Of a stretch of 64,000 nucleotides of DNA, positions 15,892 through 25,131 are shown piece by piece (position 1 is the stretch's first letter; each line of letters starts with the position of its first letter). Source of the DNA: Agromyces laixinhei (GTDB taxonomy: Bacteria; Actinomycetota; Actinomycetes; Actinomycetales; Microbacteriaceae); contig NZ_CP040872.1 in NCBI RefSeq assembly GCF_006337065.1, positions 3,162,001 through 3,226,000 of the forward strand. Reading direction: 5' to 3'. Under the pieces are notes generated by a model. It worked only from the letters and a program-made list of their open reading frames with translations. It had not been told where the DNA came from and ran no database searches. The translations under genes were made by a program, and so were the position numbers.

Positions 15892-16293
15892 ATGACGATG
15901 GAACGAACAGCAGTCAACCCGGTGACCTGGTCGCTGGAGATGGGATTCAACCAGGGCGAGGTCGTCTCCGGGCACTCCCGGACCTTGTACATCTCGGGGC
16001 AGACCGCGATGAGCGGCGACGGCCGACCCGAGCACGACGGGGACATCGCCGCGCAACTGGGACTCGCCGTGGACAATCTCGAAGCCGTGCTCGCCGAGGC
16101 CGGCATGTCGCTGGCGAACCTCGTGCGGCTCAACGTCTACACCACCGACGTCGATGCGCTGTTTCCGCACTACGGCGTGCTGGCGGCCCGGCTGGGTGCC
16201 GCGGGCGTCGCCCCGGCGACCACGATGCTCGGGGTGACGCGGCTCGCGATCCCCGGCCAGATGGTCGAACTCGAAGGTACCGCCGTCGCGTAG
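15892..16293 (+). CDS. RidA-family enamine/imine deaminase
   Basis: This 133-aa protein has the YjgF/RidA core: SRTLYISGQTAM near the middle of the N-terminal half, LVRLNVYTTDVD, and PATTMLGVTRLAIPGQMVELE at the C-terminus. RidA proteins hydrolyse reactive 2-aminoacrylate-type enamines; some subgroups act in specific catabolic paths. Two in-frame ATGs (15892, 15898) are possible starts with poor RBS. It is the presumed target of the divergent WYL regulator. Confidence 0.92.
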   Translation: MTMERTAVNPVTWSLEMGFNQGEVVSGHSRTLYISGQTAMSGDGRPEHDGDIAAQLGLAVDNLEAVLAEAGMSLANLVRLNVYTTDVDALFPHYGVLAARLGAAGVAPATTMLGVTRLAIPGQMVELEGTAVA

Positions 16294-16316
16294 TCGCGCC
16301 CTCGCCGGGCCTACTG

Positions 16317-16350
16317 CAAGGGCCGGATCGCGTCAGCGACCCGGCCCTTG
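16317..16350. terminator. Bidirectional hairpin terminator after ridA
   Basis: CAAGGGCCGG and CCGGCCCTTG form a perfect 10-bp stem with a 14-nt loop, placed between the convergent ends of ridA (16293) and the membrane protein gene (16368). Confidence 0.7.
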
Positions 16351-16367
16351 ACGCCATCCTTCGCGGA

Positions 16368-17318
16368 CTATCGAGCGTTGCCGAAGAAGATCGGGGTTTC
16401 GGCAAAGATGTACTCGACACCCCAGACGCCGCCGGCGGCACCCTCGGCCGGGATCTCGATGATGACGTTGCCGGTGCCGCTTGCATCCTTGTAGAGCTCG
16501 GCGACATCCGAAAGTTGACCGTCCATCACGACGAACGCGCCCTCGTACGACTGACCGGCGGGGCTCACGTAGGTGAACTGCAGCTCGAACGGTCGGCCGG
16601 AATCATCACCGAGGTATGTCACCGTCACCGGCAGGATCGCGTACACGTTGCCTGGTGCGGGGTCGGCGTTGAACTGGTTCGCGGCCTTCACATCTGCGGT
16701 GGCGTCGAGGGTCGGCGCCGCCGCAGTGACCTCCCACACCGGGCCTTCGAACGTGTCGATGGCCACGGTCGAGCCGAACGGTGCCGGGTTGTCGCGCGCG
16801 CCGAGTTCGTCCCCAGCAGATGCCCCTTCCGCGGGCGCTTCGGCGACGTCGTCGCCTTCCTCGACAACGGCCGGTGCGTCCACACCGGTCGCCTCGTCGA
16901 CGGCGGCGACGAACGCTGCCGCGTACACGAATCCCATGACGATCGAAAGGATCAGGGCCAAGCCCGACAGGGATGTTCCGATGATGGCCAGCAGCTTCGA
17001 CTTGTTCTTCAGGAACAAGCCGATCACACTGAGCACGAGGCCGACGAACCCGAGAAACCCGCCGAATGCACCGATGATCGGAATGAACGCGAGCAGCAGG
17101 CCGACACCACCGAGGGCGATCGCGGCGATTCCGAGGCCGTTCGTCTTCGACGCTGCCGGTGCCGGTGCCGGCGGCTCGTACTGCGGTGCTGCACCGTGCT
17201 GCTGCACTACGACGGCCGAAGTGCCGTACGGCTGCCCGCTCGGCGGAGCACCGTACGGTGAGACTGGTTGTGAAGTTGGTTCCGGCTGCTGCCCCGGAAG
17301 TGGCGGTGTTGTGGACAT
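16368..17318 (-). CDS. Pro-rich membrane protein with extracellular DUF4352-like domain
   Basis: This 316-aa protein has a Pro/Gln-rich cytoplasmic N-terminus (about 1-60), two or three membrane segments with DUF4190-like character (GIAAIALGGVGLLLAFIPII; LSGLALILSIVMGFVYAAAF), an acidic linker, and a C-terminal beta-rich domain with VWEVTAAAPT and YEGAFVVMDG. A domain of that type is common in actinobacterial surface proteins of unknown function. ATG 17318 is supported by AGGGTGAACGG directly upstream, although the frame is open to 17753. Function unknown. Confidence 0.8.
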   Translation of the reverse strand: MSTTPPLPGQQPEPTSQPVSPYGAPPSGQPYGTSAVVVQQHGAAPQYEPPAPAPAASKTNGLGIAAIALGGVGLLLAFIPIIGAFGGFLGFVGLVLSVIGLFLKNKSKLLAIIGTSLSGLALILSIVMGFVYAAAFVAAVDEATGVDAPAVVEEGDDVAEAPAEGASAGDELGARDNPAPFGSTVAIDTFEGPVWEVTAAAPTLDATADVKAANQFNADPAPGNVYAILPVTVTYLGDDSGRPFELQFTYVSPAGQSYEGAFVVMDGQLSDVAELYKDASGTGNVIIEIPAEGAAGGVWGVEYIFAETPIFFGNAR

Positions 17319-17364
17319 CCGTTCACCCTGACAGATGCAGCGAGACGCTCTGAACCACGACGCT

Positions 17365-17380
17365 CCCCCAGTATTGGGGG
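17365..17380. promoter_or_regulatory. Palindrome CCCCCA-GTAT-TGGGGG between divergent genes
   Basis: A 6+6 bp perfect inverted repeat with a 4-bp centre lies in the 126-bp gap between the membrane protein start (17318) and the MmcQ/YjbR start (17445). It may be an operator; no regulator is encoded next to it. Confidence 0.35.
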
Positions 17381-17444
17381 GCCGGCGGCGCGGGGCCGTG
17401 CCGCCCGTCGCAAGCGTGTCTGCGGTGCGGCTTATGCTCACGTC

Positions 17445-17834
17445 GTGGCCACCTTCGACGACCTGCGGCGTACCGCTCTCACGCTGCCCGGCAGCGAAGA
17501 GCGTGCGACCACGGGCGGTGCCGCGTGGTTCGTTCGCGGCAAGCTGTACGCGTGGGAGTGCCATCCGTGGCCGAGCATCCCTGCCGACATGCGCGAGATC
17601 ATCGCGGCCGAACTCGTCGTCGGGGTGAAGGTCGCCGACACGTTCGACGCGCTCGCTCTGGTCGAGATGGCGCCAGCCGTCTTTCTCCGCACCACGACGA
17701 CCTGGGGCGAGCCGAAGGTCGCATTCCGCCTTGCCGGCATCGACGAGGAGCATCTCGCCGAGCTCGTGACGGAGGCGTGGCGCGTTCAGGCTCCGAAATA
17801 CCTGCGGCGTGAGTTCGACGACGTCGGCGTGTAG
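17445..17834 (+). CDS. MmcQ/YjbR-family protein
   Basis: The 129-aa protein begins with GTG and has the family pattern: FDDLRRTALTLPGSEE at the N-terminus, AWFVRGKLYA, then a C-terminal alpha/beta CyaY-like fold ending AWRVQAPKYLRREF. The family is often called DNA-binding on structural grounds, but its role is not established. There is no clear RBS. It converges on a membrane protein gene 13 bp away. Confidence 0.85.
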   Translation: MATFDDLRRTALTLPGSEERATTGGAAWFVRGKLYAWECHPWPSIPADMREIIAAELVVGVKVADTFDALALVEMAPAVFLRTTTTWGEPKVAFRLAGIDEEHLAELVTEAWRVQAPKYLRREFDDVGV

Positions 17835-17846
17835 CGCATCGTTCGC

Positions 17847-18386
17847 TCAGTGCACGAACGAGCTCAACCAGATGACCGCAAGCCCGAGAACCATCGTGAT
17901 CACCGAGCTCAGCAACCGCGCGTACCAGGGGCCGCGGTTGCGCTCTGAATTGATCCAGCCGATGACCGCGAGACTGACGATGCCGATCCACAGTGCGATG
18001 TAGTACGCGACATACTGGTCGACCCATCCCAGCGTTGCGAGCGCGAGCACCAGCACGGGCAGCAGCATCGCCAGCAGCATCCCGACGGAATGCAGTGCGG
18101 AGCGCGTGATTGCACTGCCGATCGGAATCGCACGGCCATGCGCCGTGCGCCGGCTCGCGACGACGACGGCGTAGACATGCGTCAACCAGAACACGCCGAC
18201 CGTGCCGACGATGAAGAGCAGCACCTCGAGGTCGGTGTCGAACTTCCACCCCACGGCGACGAGAGCCGTGACGAGCACGAACCCGTACACGGCGTGCTCG
18301 GTGTTGTAGGCACCGAGCACGAACCTCACGGGGCGTGCTGCGGTCTGTGCGCCGGCATGACGGGCTTTCGGAGCCTCTTCGCCCAT
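17847..18386 (-). CDS. Polytopic membrane protein of unknown function
   Basis: The 179-aa protein has four to five hydrophobic segments (FVLVTALVAVGW; VLLFIVGTVGVFWLTHVYAV; SVGMLLAMLLPVLVLALATLGW; YYIALWIGIVSLAVIGW; LLSSVITMVLGLAVIWLSSF). I recognise no family motif. The start at 18386 (MGEEAPK) is a choice; ATG 18413 is an alternative in the same frame. Confidence 0.7.
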   Translation of the reverse strand: MGEEAPKARHAGAQTAARPVRFVLGAYNTEHAVYGFVLVTALVAVGWKFDTDLEVLLFIVGTVGVFWLTHVYAVVVASRRTAHGRAIPIGSAITRSALHSVGMLLAMLLPVLVLALATLGWVDQYVAYYIALWIGIVSLAVIGWINSERNRGPWYARLLSSVITMVLGLAVIWLSSFVH

Positions 18387-18449
18387 GCACACAGATTCCC
18401 ACGCTGCGGGCATTCTGGCGAGTACGCGGTCGTTCTGGCGGGCTCCTGG

Positions 18450-19640
18450 TCAGCCCCCAGCGAGGCAGATGTCGCGGAAGAGCTCGGCGTGCAGCCGGTT
18501 CCACGCTTCGGTGACCGGCTCGGGCCACGATGAGAACTTCGCGACGACGGTGTGGCTCGCGGGGTCGACCCAGATGAACTGACCGTGGATGCCGACCGCG
18601 TAGTAGTCGCCGCGGTCGCTGCCGGTGATCCACCATTGGTTCGCGTACGATCCACCGGCGTGCACGCGCTGGAAGGCCGTACCGGTCGCGGCCGCGGGGT
18701 CTCCGCCGGCGCGAGTGCGGCGAATCCACTCGGCTGAGACGATCCGGTCGCCGGCGATGACGCCCTCGCCGAGCATGAGCTCGCCGACGCGGGCGAGGTC
18801 TCGCACGGTGCACGAGATGCCGCCGTTGGCGAAGCCGAACCCGCCCGGGTCGACCGTGATGCTCGCGTCGTGCTCGCAGCCGAGCCGCGACCACAACCGC
18901 TGCGACACCGCGTCGGCGTAGCGAAGACCGGTGACGTTCTCGACGATCCACGCGAGCACGTCGGTGCCCGCCGAGCAGTACTTGAACCGTTCGCCGTGCC
19001 GCGCGCCGCCGCGCAGCGTAGCGAGGAAGGCGTAGGTGTCGGCCGGGTCTCCGGCGAGCCGGGGCCGCCATCCGGCCACCCGATCCTGGGACTGCACGTG
19101 CGAGGAGGGGTTGCGGTAGTCCTCGTCGTAGTCGACATCGACGGTCATGTCGAGCACGTGCTGCACGGTCGCGTCGCCGTAGGCGCTGCCCGCGAGGGCG
19201 GGAACGTAGTGGTCGACGCGCTGCGACGGATCGATGAGGCCGTCGTCGACAAGGGTTCCCACGGTCAGCCCGCAGATCGACTTCGAGACGCTCATCAACA
19301 GGTGGGGCGTGTGCGGCGTGAAGCCGTCTCGATAGTGATCGGCGATGACCCTGCCCCCGCGAACGACGACGAGCGCGTCGGTGTAGCTCTCGTCGAGGCG
19401 GTGCTCGAGATCGGGAAGCGAGCCGAGCAACGCGTTCAGGCCATGACCGGCGTGCGCTGTCTGCACCGATGAGCGGTGAGAGATCGGCGCGGTCGGCACG
19501 ATCTCGGCCACGTGTGCGAACGCCCACCGATTGTAGGGAGCGTCCTGCCACGTCTCGAGACTCGGTTCACCGGGTTCGGCATCCGGAAATCGCGGCGTGT
19601 GGGCGGTGCGGGCGGAACCCGTCGGCAGCAGGGAGGTCAC
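18450..19640 (-). CDS. Serine hydrolase, class C beta-lactamase / NylB-like
   Basis: The 396-aa protein has the nucleophile motif Ser117-Val-Ser-Lys120 (LLMSVSKSICG) and a Tyr motif at 221 (FKYCSAGTD) as in 6-aminohexanoate-oligomer hydrolase and esterase EstB relatives. No signal peptide is seen, so it is probably cytoplasmic. It starts with GTG overlapping the stop of the upstream ABC ATPase by 4 bp (GTGA, 19637-19640), making it the sixth gene of the oligopeptide transporter operon. The likely role is hydrolysis of an imported amide or ester; the substrate is unknown. Confidence 0.9.
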   Translation of the reverse strand: MTSLLPTGSARTAHTPRFPDAEPGEPSLETWQDAPYNRWAFAHVAEIVPTAPISHRSSVQTAHAGHGLNALLGSLPDLEHRLDESYTDALVVVRGGRVIADHYRDGFTPHTPHLLMSVSKSICGLTVGTLVDDGLIDPSQRVDHYVPALAGSAYGDATVQHVLDMTVDVDYDEDYRNPSSHVQSQDRVAGWRPRLAGDPADTYAFLATLRGGARHGERFKYCSAGTDVLAWIVENVTGLRYADAVSQRLWSRLGCEHDASITVDPGGFGFANGGISCTVRDLARVGELMLGEGVIAGDRIVSAEWIRRTRAGGDPAAATGTAFQRVHAGGSYANQWWITGSDRGDYYAVGIHGQFIWVDPASHTVVAKFSSWPEPVTEAWNRLHAELFRDICLAGG

Positions 19641-20470
19641 GACAGGATCCTGTTCTCGCTGGAGGCGGTCGATTCGGTGCGGAGCTCGTGGAGTGGCACG
19701 GCACCAGGGGTTTCGGGCATGGCGGCGAGGAGTCGCTGCGTGTACTCGTGCGCAGGATGCACGAGCACGTCTGAGGCGGGCCCGACCTCGACGAGCGCTC
19801 CGTTGCGCATCACCCCGGCGGTATCGCTCATATACCGCACGACATCGAGGTCGTGCGAGATGAGCAGGTAGCTGAGCGAGTGCTCTCGACGCAGTTCCTG
19901 CAACAGGTTGAGCACCTGCGCCTGCACTGAGACGTCGAGCGCGCTCGTCGGCTCGTCGAGCACGAGCAGCCTCGGCCGAGTGGCGAGGGCACGCGCGATG
20001 CCGACGCGCTGGCACTGGCCGCCCGAGAGTTGGTGCGGCAACCGTTCTCCGTGCGCGGCGGTGAGACCGACCTCGTCGAGCAGTTCGCGGGTGCGCTGGG
20101 CGAGGGCCCGGCCACGCAGTTCGGTATGGGTGCGCAGCGGCTCGGCGATCGATTGCTCGATCGTGAGCCGCGGGTTGAGGGCGGCGCCGGGATTCTGGAA
20201 GACCATTCCGGTGCGGGCGCGGAGTGACCGCAGCGCACGGCCCCGCAGCGGACCGAGCGCTGTGCCGTCGATGCGGGACTCCCCCGACGTGGGTTCGACG
20301 AGCCTCAGCGCACAGCGGGCCACCGTGCTCTTGCCCGACCCCGACTCGCCGACGAGGCCGAATGTGGTGCCGGCCTCGACATCGAACGAGACACCGTCGA
20401 CGGCGCGAACCTGGCTCCCGTGAGCCTTGTAGACCATCACCATCTTCTCGACGGTCAGCATCGCGCTCAT
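19637..20470 (-). CDS. Oligopeptide ABC transporter ATP-binding protein (DppF/OppF-like)
   Basis: The 277-aa ATPase has Walker [13 protein letters not shown], signature LSGGQCQR, Walker [13 protein letters not shown] and the switch-region SHDLDVV. It ends without the full Cys-rich oligopeptide C-terminal extension found in its partner. ATG 20470 overlaps the stop of the upstream ATPase by ATGA. It pairs with the other ATPase to power import through the DppBC-like channel. Confidence 0.94.
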   Translation of the reverse strand: MSAMLTVEKMVMVYKAHGSQVRAVDGVSFDVEAGTTFGLVGESGSGKSTVARCALRLVEPTSGESRIDGTALGPLRGRALRSLRARTGMVFQNPGAALNPRLTIEQSIAEPLRTHTELRGRALAQRTRELLDEVGLTAAHGERLPHQLSGGQCQRVGIARALATRPRLLVLDEPTSALDVSVQAQVLNLLQELRREHSLSYLLISHDLDVVRYMSDTAGVMRNGALVEVGPASDVLVHPAHEYTQRLLAAMPETPGAVPLHELRTESTASSENRILS

Positions 20471-21426
20471 CGTGCACCTGCTCGGATGCAGGCCGCCTCG
20501 TGGAGCGGGGCGATGGGTTCGAGCCCCGGGTCGATCTCGGCGCAGCGGTCGATCGCGAGGGGGCAGCGATCCCGAAAGGAGCAGCCGGCGAGTCCGAGCA
20601 GATTTCCCGGCACCGTGCCGGGAATCGCCTCGAGCGGCTGGCCGGGAACGTGCCTGGCCGGGAGCGCGCCGAGCAGTCCCCTGGTGTACGGATGGGCCGG
20701 CGCCTTCAGCACCGCGTCGGTGGGTCCGCTCTCGACGACCCGACCGGCGTAGAGCACGGCGACGCGGTCGCACACCTCGCGCACGACACCGAGGTTGTGG
20801 GTGATGAGCAGCACGCCGAACCCGAAGCGGTCACGCAGCGACAGGATGAGGTCGAGGATCTGCTTGGCGATGGTCACGTCGAGCGCGGTCGTGGGTTCGT
20901 CGAGGATGAGCAGACGAGGTTCGCAGAGCAGCGCCATCGCGATCATCGCGCGCTGCAACATGCCGCCCGAGAGTTCGTGCGGGTAGCTGCGGAAGATGCG
21001 CTCGGGGTCGGGCAGTCCGACCTGCCCGAGGTATTCGAGGATGTGAGCCGTCGACGCAGCACGGCCGAGCCGGCGGTGCCGTGCGACCACGTCGCGCATC
21101 TGCTCGCCGAGTGTGAAGACGGGATTGAACGCAGTACCGGGGTTCTGGAACACGATGGAGATCACGTCGCCTCGTGCGGACCCGCTGCCGTCGTACGGCT
21201 GCTCGATTCCGTCGAGCAGGACACGCCCGCTCGGCACGGCGCCGTTCGGCAGCAGGCCCAGCACCGCGAGCCCGGTGAGGCTCTTACCGCACCCGGTCTC
21301 ACCGACGATGCCGACGACCTCCCGTGATGCGATCGAGAGAGTGATGCCCCGCACCGGCCGGTTGGTGAGCGCCCCGCGCTCCTCGAACGCGATCTCGAGG
21401 TCGTCGATGTGGAGAAGTTGGGTCAT
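20467..21426 (-). CDS. Oligopeptide ABC transporter ATP-binding protein (DppD/OppD-like)
   Basis: The 319-aa ATPase has GIVGETGCGKS (Walker A), ELSGGMLQR (signature), LLILDEPTTALD (Walker B) and ITHNLGVV. It ends in the oligo/dipeptide-transporter C-terminal domain with AGCSFRDRCPLAIDRC, which in relatives holds an iron-sulfur-like Cys motif. The start ATG overlaps the permease stop (ATGA, 21423-21426). Confidence 0.95.
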   Translation of the reverse strand: MTQLLHIDDLEIAFEERGALTNRPVRGITLSIASREVVGIVGETGCGKSLTGLAVLGLLPNGAVPSGRVLLDGIEQPYDGSGSARGDVISIVFQNPGTAFNPVFTLGEQMRDVVARHRRLGRAASTAHILEYLGQVGLPDPERIFRSYPHELSGGMLQRAMIAMALLCEPRLLILDEPTTALDVTIAKQILDLILSLRDRFGFGVLLITHNLGVVREVCDRVAVLYAGRVVESGPTDAVLKAPAHPYTRGLLGALPARHVPGQPLEAIPGTVPGNLLGLAGCSFRDRCPLAIDRCAEIDPGLEPIAPLHEAACIRAGAR

Positions 21427-22316
21427 CGTTTCACCTGCCGAGGGTCGAAGAAGTCGCGGAGCGAGTCGCCGAGCAGATTGAAGCCGAGCACGGTGACGAA
21501 GATGGCGAGACCGGGGAACGTCGAGATCCACCACGCGGTGAAGATCTGGCCGCGGCCCTCGGCGACCATGAGCCCCCAATCGGGTGCCGGCGGCTGTGCG
21601 CCGAGGCCGATGAAGGCGAGTGAGCCGGCGGCCAGCACGACGGCGCCGACATCGACGGTGGCCTGTACGAGCACGGGCGTCATGCAGTTTCGCAGGATGT
21701 GGCGGGGCAGGATCCGCCACGCGGGCACCCCTGCCGAACGTGCGGCTTCGACGAACGGGCGATCGCGCAGTGACCTCGCTTCGGCGCGCACCAGCCTGGC
21801 GTACCAGGGCCACCAGCAGATGGCGAGCGCGAGGCCGGCGTTGGTGAGGCTCGGCCCGAGAATGGCGACGGTGACCATCGCGAGCAGCAGTGGCGGGAAG
21901 GCCTGGAAGATCTCGGTGACCCGCATCAGCACGTCGTCGAGCCATCCGCCTCGGTAGCCGGCGATGGCTCCGAGCGGAATACCGATCAGGGCTGCGATCG
22001 CCACCACCAGGAGCGAGATGGTGAGCGCCGGGGCCGAACCGATGATGACGCGGCTCAGGATGTCGCGGCCGAGTTGGTCGGTGCCGAACCAGTGCAGCGT
22101 GCTCGGCGCGAGGTTGCGGTCGACCACGCTGGTCTCGCCGTAGCCCTGGGCCGGGAACGGCGCGATCCACGGGCCGAAGACGGCGAGCACGACGACGAGC
22201 ACGATGAGGGCGAGACCGAGCGCGGCGAGGCGGTCGGTGCGCAGCACCCGGGCGATGCGGCCGATGGTGCTGCCGCCCATGGGGACGAACGCGGGCAGTG
22301 CGGTGGTCGCGGTCAT
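21423..22316 (-). CDS. Oligopeptide ABC transporter permease (DppC-like)
   Basis: The 297-aa permease has an N-terminal segment, about six membrane helices and the EAA-loop region (EAARSAGVPAWRILPRHILRN), followed by the long periplasmic-type loop before it (VDRNLAPSTLHWFGTDQLGRD) that is diagnostic of DppC/OppC. It overlaps both neighbours by 4 bp. Confidence 0.95.
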   Translation of the reverse strand: MTATTALPAFVPMGGSTIGRIARVLRTDRLAALGLALIVLVVVLAVFGPWIAPFPAQGYGETSVVDRNLAPSTLHWFGTDQLGRDILSRVIIGSAPALTISLLVVAIAALIGIPLGAIAGYRGGWLDDVLMRVTEIFQAFPPLLLAMVTVAILGPSLTNAGLALAICWWPWYARLVRAEARSLRDRPFVEAARSAGVPAWRILPRHILRNCMTPVLVQATVDVGAVVLAAGSLAFIGLGAQPPAPDWGLMVAEGRGQIFTAWWISTFPGLAIFVTVLGFNLLGDSLRDFFDPRQVKR

Positions 22317-23329
22317 GAGAGCCTCACCCTCGGGTCGAGCCGGGCCTGGATCAGGTCGACGACCAGATTCGCGATCAGGTAGCCCGCTGCGCCGAGCAGG
22401 GTGATCGCCATGATGGCGGGATAGTCGACCGCCAGCATCGCGTTGACCGCGAACTGCCCGATGCCGGGCCAGTTGAAGACGACCTCGACGAAGAAGGTGC
22501 CGGTCAAGGTGTAAGCAGCGGCCAGGCCGATGATCGTCATCGTGGGCGGCAGCGCGTTCTTGAGCGCGAGCTTCCAGCGGATGATTCCGCTGCGCAGACC
22601 GAAGGCGCTCGCGGTGAAGACGTAGTCCTGGCCGAGCACCTCGAGCATCGATGCGCGAGTCATCCGCGCGATGAGCCCGAGCGGATAGGCCGCGAGCGTG
22701 AGAGCGGGAAGTATGAGGTGCGCGAGCCCGTCGCCGTACGCGACCCAGTTGCCGGTGATCACACTGTCGAAGAGCGGGAACCCCGTGACGTGGGCGATCG
22801 GCGAGACGTACTCGACCTCGGTGCTGAACTGACCGGTCGCGGGCAGCCAGCCGAGCCGGCCGACGAAGAGCACCTGCAGCAGCAGGCCGAGCCAGAATGC
22901 GGGCATCGAGACCCCGCCGATGGCAAGGAACCGGATGGCGCCGTCGAGCGCCTTGCCCGGTCGCTTCGCGGCGACGACGCCGAGCACGATGCCGAAGACC
23001 ACCGCGATGAGCAGTGCCGCGAACAACAACTCGAGCGTGGCCGGCAGGCGGGTGGCGAGTTCGTCGAGCACGGGTTGCTTCGTCGCGAGGGAGTTGCCCC
23101 AGTCGCCGGTGACCAGCCCGCCGAGATAGGTGAAGTACTGCACGAAGAGGGGCTGGTCGAAGCCCAGCTTCTCACTGATGCGGGCGAGCTCCTCGGGTGG
23201 GGCTTTGGGGCCGGCGTACACGACCGCCGGGTCACCCGGGATGACTCGCGAGAGCACGAACACGACGAGCGTGAGCACGAAGAGCACGAGCACCGCGGTT
23301 CCGAGCCGGCTTGCGAGGAAGCGCAACAT
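22313..23329 (-). CDS. Oligopeptide ABC transporter permease (DppB-like)
   Basis: The 338-aa permease begins MLRFLASRLGTAVLVLFVLT, has the DppB N-terminal region (SRVIPGDPA) and six predicted membrane segments, and ends with LVVDLIQARLDPRVRLS as is usual for the family. It has a good RBS (AGGAGTG) and is separated from the binding-protein gene by 74 bp containing a strong hairpin. Confidence 0.95.
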   Translation of the reverse strand: MLRFLASRLGTAVLVLFVLTLVVFVLSRVIPGDPAVVYAGPKAPPEELARISEKLGFDQPLFVQYFTYLGGLVTGDWGNSLATKQPVLDELATRLPATLELLFAALLIAVVFGIVLGVVAAKRPGKALDGAIRFLAIGGVSMPAFWLGLLLQVLFVGRLGWLPATGQFSTEVEYVSPIAHVTGFPLFDSVITGNWVAYGDGLAHLILPALTLAAYPLGLIARMTRASMLEVLGQDYVFTASAFGLRSGIIRWKLALKNALPPTMTIIGLAAAYTLTGTFFVEVVFNWPGIGQFAVNAMLAVDYPAIMAITLLGAAGYLIANLVVDLIQARLDPRVRLS

Positions 23330-23354
23330 TGAACACTCCTGGATCGGATGGGAA

Positions 23355-23394
23355 GAGCAGTCGGCCGGGCCTGGCGTGGTCCGGCCGACCGCTC
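23355..23394 (-). terminator. Hairpin between substrate-binding protein and permease genes (attenuator or mRNA-stabiliser)
   Basis: A 14-bp stem with one mismatch (GAGCAGTCGGCCGG / CCGGCCGACCGCTC) and a 12-nt loop sits inside the operon. In this position it could stop part of the transcription or protect the upstream mRNA, giving more binding protein than permease, as in many ABC operons (inference). Confidence 0.6.
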
Positions 23395-23403
23395 CGTGCG
23401 AAC

Positions 23404-24999
23404 TCAGTTCGCGGGGCGGATCGGGGCGAAGAAGGTGGTGAACGGGTAGTTCTCATTGAAGTCGGCCACCTCGAGGCCCGTCGGCACGATGCTCACGGCC
23501 TGTGCGTCGTAGAGGAAGATTCCCGGCGCCTGATCCACGAGCAGGTTCATCGCCTCCTCGTACTTCGCCTGCGCTGCATCTCGGTCGCTGCCCGTCAGGG
23601 TGCCCGCCTCATCGACGAGGGCATCGTATTCGGCGTTGCTCCAGTAACTGAGATTGAAGAAGGGCGCCTCACTCGAGTGGAAGAGCGAGTACAGGTTGTC
23701 GGAACCTGCGTCACTGTAGGTCGGCCAGTAGTACACGACGAAGATGTCCTGTGCGGTCGCCGGATCGGCTTTCGCGTTCTCCCATTGCTGGTTGAAGAGC
23801 TCGGCACGCACCTCGACGGTGACGCCGATCTTCGCGAAGGCGTCCTTGATGAGCGGCACGAAGCGAGCCTCGGCGGAGTTCTCGGATGCGTAGGTGAGGT
23901 TCAGCGTGAAGCCGTCGGCATGCCCGGCTTCGGCGAGCAGTGTCTTCGCCGTGTCGAGGTCCTGGCTGTACTGCGGCACGTCCTCCGAGTACGGGAAGAT
24001 CCCCTTGGGAACCGGCCCGTGTGCTTGCGTGCCGTAGCCGGCACCGCCGACTTCGATGATGTCTTCATACGGCACCGCGTAGCTGAGCGCCTGTCGCACC
24101 TTCGGGTCGTCGAGCGGCGGGCGAGTGGTGTTGAAGAATGCCACGAAGTTGAAGGGCGAGTTCGCCGTTCGCACCTCGGAGCCGAGGTCTGATGCCACGG
24201 TGTCGATGTTCTCGAGCGGCAGGCTGGTCGCGAGGTCGACCTCGCCCGCGGTCAGCATCTGCTGCGCGGTCACCGCGTCGGGAGTGATGGCGATGTCGAT
24301 GATGTCGTAGTGCGGCAGCGCCTCTTCGTTCCAGTGATCGTCGTACGCCTCGAGCACGACCTTCTCGCCCGGGCTGTACGACTTCACCGTGTACGGGCCG
24401 GTGCCGGCATCGATGCCGACCTCGAAGTACTGCTCGTCCCCGGCCGAGGCCTCGAGGGCCTTCGGCGAGACGATCCACGCGCCGTAGGTGGATGCCGCGA
24501 CGAGATCCATCGGCGCCGAGTACGCCAGGTGCATGACGACGGTGGAGTCGTCGGTCGCCTCGATGGTTTCGAGCGGCGCCCAGATGAAGGATGCTCCGGC
24601 GTGATCCTTGGCGGCTTCGATGCTCGCCGCGACGGCCTCGGCATCTACTGGTTCGCCATCGTGGAAGGTGGCGCCCTCGCGGATGTCGAAGGTCCACGTG
24701 AGCCCGTCGTCGCTGACCTCCCACGATTCGGCGATGGCGGGGGTGAACTCCTCGGCCGCGCCCTCCGCGTTCTTCCAGAGCAGCGGCTCGTAGACGTTAC
24801 CGAGGTAGAGAGCCTCAGTAGAGAAGGAGCGAACCGGGTCCCAGGTGGTGACCGCGGCCGACGCCGCGACGCTGAGCACCGACGAATCCGTGTTCGCCGA
24901 GGAACCCCCGACGGTGCAGCCGGCGAGGCCGACGACGCCGGCGGCCCCGACGGCCAGGAGAGTGAGGGCGCGACGGGTTCGCGCTCGAGTGACTGCCAT
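23404..24999 (-). CDS. Oligopeptide ABC transporter substrate-binding lipoprotein (SBP_bac_5)
   Basis: The 531-aa protein has a lipoprotein signal peptide (ALTLLAVGAAGVVGLAGC, Cys as the lipidated residue) and the family-5 binding fold (STEALYLGNVYEPLLW; DDGLTWTFDIREGATFHDG; VRQALSYAVPYEDI). It captures a peptide-like solute outside the cell for the permeases encoded downstream. ATG 24999 follows a strong GGAGG. It is divergent from a LysR gene, probably its regulator. Confidence 0.95.
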   Translation of the reverse strand: MAVTRARTRRALTLLAVGAAGVVGLAGCTVGGSSANTDSSVLSVAASAAVTTWDPVRSFSTEALYLGNVYEPLLWKNAEGAAEEFTPAIAESWEVSDDGLTWTFDIREGATFHDGEPVDAEAVAASIEAAKDHAGASFIWAPLETIEATDDSTVVMHLAYSAPMDLVAASTYGAWIVSPKALEASAGDEQYFEVGIDAGTGPYTVKSYSPGEKVVLEAYDDHWNEEALPHYDIIDIAITPDAVTAQQMLTAGEVDLATSLPLENIDTVASDLGSEVRTANSPFNFVAFFNTTRPPLDDPKVRQALSYAVPYEDIIEVGGAGYGTQAHGPVPKGIFPYSEDVPQYSQDLDTAKTLLAEAGHADGFTLNLTYASENSAEARFVPLIKDAFAKIGVTVEVRAELFNQQWENAKADPATAQDIFVVYYWPTYSDAGSDNLYSLFHSSEAPFFNLSYWSNAEYDALVDEAGTLTGSDRDAAQAKYEEAMNLLVDQAPGIFLYDAQAVSIVPTGLEVADFNENYPFTTFFAPIRPAN

Positions 25000-25131
25000 G
25001 TCTGCCTCCAAGGAATGAGTTCGCCACCGCATTGTGGGGAGTTGGGGCTGCGAAGTTCGGCCAGTCTATGGACATCGGGTGATAACACGCCAATACTTAG
25101 TTCTCGCCAAAGTGATGCTCTGGAGGTATCG

